The notes under the pieces are model-generated. The model was not told the origin of the DNA and did no database searches. It saw only the letters and a program-made list of their open reading frames with translations. 5,368 nucleotides of DNA from the NCBI GenBank assembly GCA_035513995.1, contig DATKBL010000137.1:1-5368 (forward strand), given 5' to 3'. Each line of letters opens with the position of its first letter. Positions within the stretch are counted from its first letter, which is position 1. This document shows, piece by piece, positions 1 to 4,976 of the stretch. Source of the DNA: DASUTW01 sp035513995. GTDB taxonomy: Bacteria; Actinomycetota; UBA4738; CALAEC01. The translations under genes and the position numbers were made by a program.

Positions 1-87
1 CTCGCGGTGATCCCCGCGGGGGTGGAGGTCCTGCGCGCGGGCGAGACCTGCTCGGTGATGGTCTTCCGCGATCCGGAGGAGGCGTGA
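1..87 (+). CDS. moeA: MoeA, molybdopterin molybdenumtransferase, C-terminal end (partial)
   Basis: The first 28 codons of the window, in frame 1 and ending in TGA at 85-87, read as the end of a protein beginning LAVIPAGVEVLRAGETCSV. This matches the closing beta-barrel (domain IV) of MoeA proteins, which typically reads like 'VIPEGVE-LEAGEEVEV' just before the C-terminus. MoeA uses adenylylated molybdopterin and molybdate to form the molybdenum cofactor in the cytoplasm. Only the tail is visible, so the catalytic domains cannot be checked. The call rests on this short motif plus the Moco genes that follow directly. The stop codon overlaps the start of moaC, so the two are co-transcribed and probably translationally coupled. 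A molybdopterin-binding regulator or a fused MoeA-like protein sharing domain IV would look the same. Confidence 0.72.
   Translation, partial: LAVIPAGVEVLRAGETCSVMVFRDPEEA
75..82 (+). promoter_or_regulatory. Ribosome binding site of moaC
   Basis: GGAGGAGG lies in the last codons of moeA. Its first GGAGG (75-79) is 7 nt from the ATG at 87, but only 4 nt from the in-frame GTG at 84. This spacing is why the ATG is preferred as the moaC start. Confidence 0.6.
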
Positions 88-551
88 TGGAGGACGAGGT
101 GCGCGGGACCGACGCATCCCGGCTCGTCGAGGTCGGGGACAAGGAGGTGACGGTCCGCGTGGCGGTGGCCGAGGGCACGGTCGTCATGACGCCCGATGCC
201 TGCCGGCGCCTTCTGGCCGGGAGCCCCAAGGGAGACGCGCTCGAGGCCGGTCGAGTGGCGGGGCTGTTGGCGATGAAGCGGACGGCGGACCTCCTCCCGT
301 TCTGCCATCCCGTTGCCCTGACGGGAGGCGAGGTGTCGCTCGCTCCCGACCCGGACGCCGGCGTGATCCGCGTGCGCGCGACCGCTCGCGCCGCCGACCG
401 CACCGGGGTGGAGATGGAGGCGCTCACAGCCGTGGCCGTCGCCGCGCTGTCGCTCTACGACACCGCGAAGGCTCACGACCGGGGCGTCGCGATCACCGAC
501 GTCCGTCTCCTGGAGAAGCGGGGCGGCAGGAGCGGGGAGTACCGGCGATGA
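87..551 (+). CDS. moaC: MoaC, cyclic pyranopterin monophosphate synthase
   Basis: A 154-residue protein, close to the usual MoaC length of about 160. MoaC rearranges the 3',8-cyclo-GTP made by MoaA into cyclic pyranopterin monophosphate, the first stable Moco intermediate. Family motifs, numbered from ATG 87, are SPKGD (46-50) with a Lys matching the E. coli catalytic Lys51, and KRTADLLPFCHP (64-75) with the conserved His. They continue with GVEMEALT (107-114) and LYDTAKA (123-129), whose Asp125 and Lys128 match E. coli Asp128 and Lys131. All expected active-site residues are present, so the enzyme should work. The start is either ATG 87 (1-nt overlap with the moeA stop, good Shine-Dalgarno spacing) or GTG 84, one codon longer. 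The stop (549-551) overlaps the xdhC start by 4 nt. MoaA, its reaction partner, is two genes downstream. I am very confident of the family. Confidence 0.95.
   Translation: MEDEVRGTDASRLVEVGDKEVTVRVAVAEGTVVMTPDACRRLLAGSPKGDALEAGRVAGLLAMKRTADLLPFCHPVALTGGEVSLAPDPDAGVIRVRATARAADRTGVEMEALTAVAVAALSLYDTAKAHDRGVAITDVRLLEKRGGRSGEYRR
534..539 (+). promoter_or_regulatory. Ribosome binding site of xdhC
   Basis: GGGGAG inside the 3' end of moaC is followed by an 8-nt spacer and the ATG at 548. This supports that start over any internal one. Confidence 0.5.
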
Positions 552-1690
552 GGACCGAGATCGAGGAGGTCCTGGCCGCGATCGAGCGCCTCAGGGAGCA
601 GGGCCTGCGATCGGCCCTGGCGACCGTGGTGGCGGTCCGCGGGTCGACCTACCGGGGCCCGGGCGCGCGCCTCCTCGTCGCGGAGAGTGGGGACTGGACC
701 GGGAACCTGAGCGGGGGGTGTCTCGAGGGCGACGTGGCCGACCTGGCGCGGCTGGTGATGGACGGCGACGAGCCGCGGCTGGTCGACTTCGACCTCACAG
801 CCGACGAGGAGGCGGTGTGGGGCTGGGGGCTCGGGTGCAACGGCGCGATCGAGGTGTTCGTCGAGCCCGTCGACACGACCCTCGAGCTGATCGGGCCGCT
901 CCGGCGCGCGCTCGAGGAGGACCGCCCGATCGCGCTGGCGACCCTGCTCGAGTCGGAGGCCGAGGGCGCGGAGCCCGGGGGCCGGCTCCTCGTGCATCCT
1001 GATGCGCGCACCGAGGGTGGCACCGGTCGCGCCGAGGTCGATCGGGCGCTGGGCGACGCGGCGGGCGAGGCCCTCGACGAGGGTCGGTCCGCGACCCGTC
1101 GCCTCCCCACGCCCGCGGGCGAGGTCCGCGCGTTCCTCGAAGTGCTCGAGCCTCCGCTGAGACTCCTCGTGTGCGGCGCAGGGCACGACGCCGTCCCGCT
1201 CGTCAGGCTCGCCGCGTCGCTCGGGTGGCGACCGGTCGTGGTCGACGATCGGAGGGAGATGCTGAGCCGGGAGAGGTTCCCGGAGGCGGCCGCGTTCGTG
1301 CACGTCGATCGGCCCGAGGACGCGGCCGGGGCGGCCGGGGCCGACCCCCGTACGTTCGCCGTGATCATGAGCCACAACTACCTCCGGGACCTGGCCTACC
1401 TCCGCTCGTTCCTCGGCACGGGCCTGCCATACATCGGGTGCCTGGGGCCGCGGGCGCGTCTGGAGCGCCTGCTGGGCGACCTCGAGCGAGACGGGATCCG
1501 TCCATCGGGCGACGACCGGGCCGCGCTCCACGGGCCCGCCGGCCTGGACGTCGGAGCGGACGGGCCGGAGGAGATCGCCCTGGCGATCGTGGCCGAGATT
1601 CTGGCCGCTCGATCCGGTCGCGCAGGAGGGCTCCTCCGGGACCGCGGAGGGCCCATCCACGAGCGGAGCGGATCCGCGGAGGCCTCGTGA
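548..1690 (+). CDS. xdhC: XdhC/CoxI family molybdenum-cofactor sulfuration and insertion chaperone
   Basis: A 380-residue protein with the two-part XdhC layout. The N-terminal XdhC/CoxI domain (about 20-108) shows GSTYRGPGAR (32-41), SGGCLEGDV (55-63) with Cys58, and WGWGLGCNGAIEVFVEP (91-107) with Cys97. A variable acidic and Arg-rich linker follows. The C-terminal Rossmann domain (about 203-352) has CGAGHDAVPL (209-218), VVDDR (231-235), MSHNYLRD (274-281) and YIGCLGPRAR (295-304). It closes with HGPAGLDVGADGPEEIALAI (328-347). Characterised XdhC binds Moco, promotes exchange of an oxo for a sulfido ligand, and hands the cofactor to xanthine dehydrogenase-type enzymes without being part of them. 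CoxI homologues sit with CO dehydrogenase genes. Its position between moaC and moaA, with 4-nt overlaps on both sides (ATGA and GTGA), ties delivery to synthesis. A tandem 9-bp repeat lies at 1322-1339. The client enzyme is not visible. Confidence 0.92.
   Translation: MRTEIEEVLAAIERLREQGLRSALATVVAVRGSTYRGPGARLLVAESGDWTGNLSGGCLEGDVADLARLVMDGDEPRLVDFDLTADEEAVWGWGLGCNGAIEVFVEPVDTTLELIGPLRRALEEDRPIALATLLESEAEGAEPGGRLLVHPDARTEGGTGRAEVDRALGDAAGEALDEGRSATRRLPTPAGEVRAFLEVLEPPLRLLVCGAGHDAVPLVRLAASLGWRPVVVDDRREMLSRERFPEAAAFVHVDRPEDAAGAAGADPRTFAVIMSHNYLRDLAYLRSFLGTGLPYIGCLGPRARLERLLGDLERDGIRPSGDDRAALHGPAGLDVGADGPEEIALAIVAEILAARSGRAGGLLRDRGGPIHERSGSAEAS
1322..1339 (+). repeat. Tandem 9-bp duplication inside xdhC
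   Basis: GCGGCCGGG occurs twice in direct succession and encodes Ala-Ala-Gly twice (residues 259-264). It lies in the loop between two strands of the Rossmann domain. It probably arose by replication slippage and remains in frame. Confidence 0.6.
1678..1682 (+). promoter_or_regulatory. Ribosome binding site for the upstream moaA start
   Basis: GGAGG in the last xdhC codons sits 4 nt before GTG 1687. That is slightly tight, but compatible with coupled re-initiation at the GTGA overlap. Confidence 0.4.
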
Positions 1691-2712
1691 GCGACGCCGC
1701 CCGACCCGCGCCCGGACCGCCCGCGGAGGGCCCCCTCGTGGATCGCCTCGGCCGGACGGTCGCCGACCTCCGCGTGTCCGTGACCGATCGGTGCAACTTC
1801 CGGTGCACGTACTGCATGCCGGCGGAGGGGTTGCCCTGGCTCCCGAACGAGGACCGCCTCGACGTCGCCGAGATCGAGCGCCTGATCCGCCTGTTCGTCC
1901 GGCTCGGGGTGGCCGAGGTGAAGATCACCGGTGGCGAGCCCACGGTGCGTCCGGACCTCGCCGACGTCGTCGCCGCCGCGCGGGGTGCCGGGCCGTCGCT
2001 CGACCTCTCGATGACTACGAACGGCTTCCTGCTCGACCGGTTGGCGGAGCCTCTCCGGCGGGCGGGCCTCGACCGGGTCACGATCTCGTGCGACTCGCTG
2101 CTGCGGCACCGGTTCTCGACCATGACCCGTCGGGACGCCCTCGACCGTGTGCTCGCCGGCCTGCGGGCCGCCGCGGGTGCGGGCCTCGGGCCGATCAAGG
2201 TGAACTGCGTCGTGCTCCGGGGCGAGAACGACGACGAGGCGCTCGACTTCGCGCGCATGGCGAGGAGCACGGGGCACCAGGTTCGCTTCATCGAGTACAT
2301 GCCGCTCGACGCGGAGCAGGCGTGGGAGCGGGGGCGCGTGGTCCCGTCGCGGGAGCTCTTCGAGCGGATCCACGCTGCCTTCCCGCTCGTGCGAGAGGGG
2401 GACGAGGGGAGCCCGGCGACGGTCTTCCGCTTCGCCGACGGGGCTCCAGGGGGCCTGGGCTTCATCTCGTCGGTGACGGAGCCCTTCTGCGACACGTGCA
2501 ACCGGGTCCGGGTGACCGCCGACGGCCAGCTCCGGGCCTGCCTGTTCGCCCTCGACGAGACCGACCTGCGCGCGGTGCTGCGCGAGGGCGGGAGCGACGA
2601 CGAGCTCGAGTGGGTGGTCCGCGAGGCCGTCTGGGGGAAGTGGGCCGGCCACCGCATCAACCATCCCGACTTCGTCCGGCCCGGCCGGAGCATGTCGATG
2701 ATCGGGGGCTGA
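1687..2712 (+). CDS. moaA: MoaA, GTP 3',8-cyclase (radical SAM)
   Basis: A 341-residue radical SAM enzyme that uses S-adenosylmethionine and GTP to make 3',8-cyclo-GTP, the substrate of MoaC. The N-terminal cluster motif is CNFRCTYC (Cys36, 40, 43). The SAM-binding stretch is KITGGEPTVRPDL (79-91). The C-terminal second [4Fe-4S] motif is Cys268, Cys271 and Cys285, within CDTCNRVRVTADG (268-280). Arg273 and Arg275 match the GTP-contacting arginines of the family, and the protein ends in MSMIGG, the Gly-Gly tail needed for activity. Every hallmark is intact. The start is uncertain. GTG 1687 overlaps the xdhC stop (GTGA), but GTG 1738 has a better-spaced Shine-Dalgarno and gives 324 residues. 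The 17 residues in between are Pro/Ala-rich and not conserved, though actinobacterial MoaA proteins often carry such an extension. The mocA gene follows after one base. Confidence 0.95.
   Translation: MSDAARPAPGPPAEGPLVDRLGRTVADLRVSVTDRCNFRCTYCMPAEGLPWLPNEDRLDVAEIERLIRLFVRLGVAEVKITGGEPTVRPDLADVVAAARGAGPSLDLSMTTNGFLLDRLAEPLRRAGLDRVTISCDSLLRHRFSTMTRRDALDRVLAGLRAAAGAGLGPIKVNCVVLRGENDDEALDFARMARSTGHQVRFIEYMPLDAEQAWERGRVVPSRELFERIHAAFPLVREGDEGSPATVFRFADGAPGGLGFISSVTEPFCDTCNRVRVTADGQLRACLFALDETDLRAVLREGGSDDELEWVVREAVWGKWAGHRINHPDFVRPGRSMSMIGG
1725..1730 (+). promoter_or_regulatory. Possible ribosome binding site for a shorter moaA
   Basis: GGAGGG is followed by a 7-nt spacer and an in-frame GTG at 1738. 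It would give a MoaA starting MDRLGRTVADLRVS, directly at the conserved region. It competes with the start at 1687. Confidence 0.4.
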
Positions 2713-2713
2713 G

Positions 2714-3310
2714 ATGGAAGGCGTGGGGGGAGTGGTGCTGGCGGCGGGAAGCTCCTCGCGGATGGGCCGGCCGAAGCAGCTCCTCCGCCTCGGGGACGTC
2801 CCCCTGCTCCAGCACGTCGTCGACGTCGTCGCCGCGGTGGGTCTCCAGGAGGTCGTGGTCGTGCTCGGGCACGAGGCCTCCGCGGTGAGCGGAGCGCTGC
2901 GGCTCCCGGAGGGTCTGCGGGCCGTCCGGAACGCCGAGCACGCGGCCGGCCTCTCCACGTCGCTGCGGACGGGGCTCGAGGCTTTCCTACCGGAGATCCG
3001 CGCCGCGGTGGTCGCGCTCGGCGATCAGCCCGAGCTCGACGTGGCATCGATCCTGGCCGTCGTCGACGCGTACCGCAGGACCGGCGCGCGCGCGGTGCAG
3101 GCCTCTTACCGGGGGGTCCTCGACCATCCGGTCCTCCTCGATCGTCGGGTCTGGCCCGAGGTCCTCGCCGTCACGGGCGACCGGGGAGCCCGGGACGTCC
3201 TGGCCGCGCATCCCGGGTGGCTCCACGCGGTGGAGCTGGACCAGGATCCGCCCAAGGACGTCGACACCTGGGGTGACTACGAGGAGCTGGTCGGGCGGCG
3301 GGAGGCCTAG
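2714..3310 (+). CDS. mocA: MocA-like molybdenum cofactor cytidylyltransferase (NTP transferase family)
   Basis: A 198-residue nucleotidyltransferase with the full MocA-type signature. The nucleotide loop is VLAAGSSSRMGRPKQLL (8-24). NAEHAAGLSTSLRTGL (73-88) follows, then the metal-binding ALGDQP (101-106), HPVLLDRRVWPEV (138-150), GDRGARDVL (155-163) and DVDTWGDYEEL (182-192). MocA couples CTP to Mo-molybdopterin to make molybdopterin cytosine dinucleotide, the form used by bacterial xanthine oxidase-family enzymes. MobA instead makes the guanine form. The LAAGSSSRMGRPK loop and GLSTSLR motif fit the MocA branch rather than MobA. The xdhC gene two positions upstream fits the same client class. 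CTP specificity is inferred, not shown; other sugar-nucleotide-like transferases share the fold. ATG 2714 starts one base after the moaA stop with only a weak GGGGG (2704-2708), so translation is probably coupled. Its TAG stop shares CTAG with the opposing gene. Confidence 0.85.
   Translation: MEGVGGVVLAAGSSSRMGRPKQLLRLGDVPLLQHVVDVVAAVGLQEVVVVLGHEASAVSGALRLPEGLRAVRNAEHAAGLSTSLRTGLEAFLPEIRAAVVALGDQPELDVASILAVVDAYRRTGARAVQASYRGVLDHPVLLDRRVWPEVLAVTGDRGARDVLAAHPGWLHAVELDQDPPKDVDTWGDYEELVGRREA
3307..3310. other. Palindromic CTAG giving stop codons to both converging genes
   Basis: The plus strand reads TAG at 3308-3310 (end of mocA) and the minus strand reads TAG at 3309-3307 (end of the CoA-transferase beta subunit). 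The two coding regions therefore overlap tail to tail by four bases. I see no stem-loop followed by a T-run on either strand here. Confidence 0.9.
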
Positions 3311-4068
3311 CGCCGGGTCCAGATCCCCTCGGGGTCGAGCTCCTGGATCACCGCGAGATCCTCGTCGCTCGGGGGTTCCGTGGGTCCCGCGCCCGGCGCC
3401 AGCCGGACGTCCCAGCCGGTCTCTCGACGCACGTCGTCGGCGTCGAACCCCGGATGCCAGCTCTCGAGGAGCGCCTCGCCGTCCGGGAAGCGGAAGACCG
3501 CCATCGTCGTGATGAGCGCCGAGGGCCCTCCCGGCGGGAGGCCCACGCGGGACCGCCAGCCCGGCCCGTCGCCGAAGCCCGGCGACGTGACGTAGCCCAC
3601 GCGCTCGGTCAGCCGGCGGCGGTCGTGGGGCATGATGAGCAGGATCCGGCGAGCGAGCGACGCAATGTCGGCCCCGCCGCCGCTGCCGGGCAGCTTCACG
3701 TTCGGGCGTCGTGGGTCTCCGATGTACGAGCTGTTGACGTTGCCGAAGCGGTCGACCTCCGCGCCTCCGATGAACCCGACGTCCACCTCTCGGCGCTGGA
3801 GGAGGCTCATCGGCTCCAGCATCCCGCCGCACCAGAGAGCCCCGACCACGTTGGGTGTGTCGGACATCGTGGCGAGGGGGGCCGGGCTCGGTCGATCGCG
3901 GACGACGCCGTTCTCGAAGATGCCCACGGTCCCGGGGGCGTGGGTGCGCCGGGCGAGGAAGAAGGCGAGCATGGGGAGCCGCATGCCCACGAAGACGCGC
4001 TCCTCGTCGCGGATCTCACGCGCCGCCGCGGCGACCATCAGCTCCCCGATCTCGAAGCCCATCGTCAC
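3307..4068 (-). CDS. CoA-transferase beta subunit (GctB-like, class I)
   Basis: A 253-residue protein resembling glutaconate CoA-transferase subunit B (about 266 residues). The region from VGMRLP (27-32) through LARRTHAP to IFENG (50-54) aligns without gaps to my recollection of Acidaminococcus GctB. Glu52 falls on that enzyme's catalytic Glu54, which forms the glutamyl-CoA thioester. Further shared blocks are GGAEVDRFGNVNSS (101-114), GSGGG (128-132), MPHDRRR (146-152), VTSPGFGDGPG (160-170) and a late PPSDEDLAVIQELDPEGIW (232-250). With the alpha subunit it should move CoA between acyl donors and acceptors in the cytoplasm; the substrate cannot be read from the sequence. The start is GTG 4068, overlapping the alpha stop as GTGA. 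ATG 4062, two codons in, is an alternative, and neither has a clear Shine-Dalgarno. IpdB-type ring-cleaving hydrolases are related, but the retained Glu and GctB-type blocks argue for a transferase. Confidence 0.88.
   Translation of the reverse strand: MTMGFEIGELMVAAAAREIRDEERVFVGMRLPMLAFFLARRTHAPGTVGIFENGVVRDRPSPAPLATMSDTPNVVGALWCGGMLEPMSLLQRREVDVGFIGGAEVDRFGNVNSSYIGDPRRPNVKLPGSGGGADIASLARRILLIMPHDRRRLTERVGYVTSPGFGDGPGWRSRVGLPPGGPSALITTMAVFRFPDGEALLESWHPGFDADDVRRETGWDVRLAPGAGPTEPPSDEDLAVIQELDPEGIWTRR
4057..4065 (-). repeat. 9-bp start-region repeat, copy at the beta subunit
   Basis: The coding strand reads ACGATGGGC, identical to 4953-4961 at the alpha start. It contains the alternative beta ATG (4062-4060). 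Confidence 0.5.
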
Positions 4069-4976
4069 CAGCCGTAGTCCACGGGCGCGGCGAGCGCCTC
4101 GTGGAGGTCGCGGAGCTCCTCCCACCGGGGACCCAGCAGCTCGAGGTAGGCGTCGCGGTCGGGGACGTCGAGGACCCACTCGCGCAGCCAGTCGGCGAAC
4201 CCGTCCTCGTCGCGGGTGGCCTCGTGGTAGGCGCCGTAGGAGTCGTGGTCGCGCCGGTAGCGCCCCTGCACCGGCGACGGGTGGCACGCCCCCGGCGAGT
4301 GGACGACGGCCGACACCCGGAAGCCGGGCACCAGCACGCGGTTCGGGTCGCTGCGGATCTCGTCGGCCCCCACGATCTCCTCGGCGAGGAGGATCACCCG
4401 TTCGGCGGCCATCACGGCGTCGTGCGTGACGCCGAGGTTGCCCCAGACGTGGGCGTCGCCCTCCTCGTCGGACCGCTGGACGGCGACGATCGCGATGTCG
4501 GGGCGGATCGCGCGGACGGCCAGCAGCCGGTCGTCGCTCCACGGGTCGCGCTGCTCCTCGAACGCGGCGCTGCCGGCGGCGATGTCGCTCCCGAGGAGCG
4601 AGCGCGTGGGAAGGAACGGCACGCCGAGCGCGCCCGCGTGGAGCCCGAGCGCGATCGAGAGGTTCGAGTGGTCCACGATCTCGATCCGCCGCGGCCGCCC
4701 CTGCTCGGCCGCCCTCCGGTAGCCGTGCCCGAGGCCGGCGCTGACGTTCCCCACCCAGGCGGCCTCGACCCGCGCCACGCACCCGGCCCCGATCAGCTGA
4801 TCGAACAGGATGTCCGAGATCGGGCCGATGAGGGTGAGGTCCCGCCGCCCCCTCCGGATCAGCTCGTGGCCTGCCGCGAACGGGATCATGCTCTCGAGGC
4901 AGGTCCCCATGACCACGCTCGAGCCGTCGGGGACCAGCTCGGCGACCGCCTCGCCCATCGTGACGAGCTTGCTCAC
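4065..4976 (-). CDS. CoA-transferase alpha subunit (GctA-like, class I)
   Basis: A 303-residue protein similar in length and order of motifs to glutaconate CoA-transferase subunit A (about 320). It opens MSKLVTMGEAVAELVPDGS (GctA opens MSK-MTL-DAI) and shows HELIRRGRRDLTLIGP (37-52). It continues with LGVPFLPTRSLLGSD (117-131), DAHVWGN (174-180), EEIVGADEIRSDPNR (199-213), HPSPVQGRYRRDH (232-244) and EWVLDVPDRDAYLELLG (266-282). In class I enzymes the alpha subunit shapes the acyl-CoA site, while the catalytic Glu is on beta, encoded immediately downstream with a 4-nt GTGA overlap. The start GTG 4976 overlaps the upstream oxidoreductase stop in the same way; no good Shine-Dalgarno precedes it, so coupling is likely. 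ATG 4958 (residue 7) is the alternative. The oxidoreductase neighbour suggests aromatic or dicarboxylic acyl-CoA metabolism, but that is inference. Confidence 0.88.
   Translation of the reverse strand: MSKLVTMGEAVAELVPDGSSVVMGTCLESMIPFAAGHELIRRGRRDLTLIGPISDILFDQLIGAGCVARVEAAWVGNVSAGLGHGYRRAAEQGRPRRIEIVDHSNLSIALGLHAGALGVPFLPTRSLLGSDIAAGSAAFEEQRDPWSDDRLLAVRAIRPDIAIVAVQRSDEEGDAHVWGNLGVTHDAVMAAERVILLAEEIVGADEIRSDPNRVLVPGFRVSAVVHSPGACHPSPVQGRYRRDHDSYGAYHEATRDEDGFADWLREWVLDVPDRDAYLELLGPRWEELRDLHEALAAPVDYGW
4953..4961 (-). repeat. 9-bp start-region repeat, copy at the alpha subunit
   Basis: The coding strand reads ACGATGGGC around the alternative alpha ATG (4958-4956), matching 4057-4065 exactly. 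Confidence 0.5.

Noticed and set aside
473..1660. Long minus-strand open frame opposite moaC/xdhC (395 codons)
   Set aside because: It has a compositionally biased Arg/Pro/Gly/Glu translation with no family motif and lies antisense to a clear XdhC. Such frames are expected in high-GC DNA.
1171..1686. Open extension of the moaA frame upstream of GTG 1687
   Set aside because: It is an Arg-rich shadow of xdhC, and MoaA homology begins only near residue 20 after GTG 1687.
2811..2834. CGTCGTCGACGTCGTC repeat/palindrome in mocA
   Set aside because: It is explained by coding for a Val-Val-Asp-Val-Val helix with the preferred GTC/GAC codons, so there is no sign of a binding site.
1365..3047. Long minus-strand open frames opposite xdhC/moaA/mocA (1365-3047 and 1396-2958)
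   Set aside because: They show low-complexity Arg/Ser/Pro-rich translations without motifs. The plus-strand genes they oppose have complete catalytic signatures.
3290..3325. Possible bidirectional terminator at the convergent junction
   Set aside because: GGCG/CGCC and AGGCCT pairings are short and in coding DNA, and neither strand has a following T-run.
4069..4782. Open extension of the beta-subunit frame upstream of GTG 4068
   Set aside because: It has an Arg/Gly-rich composition, lies fully within the alpha-subunit gene, and a GctB-like protein begins at 4068.
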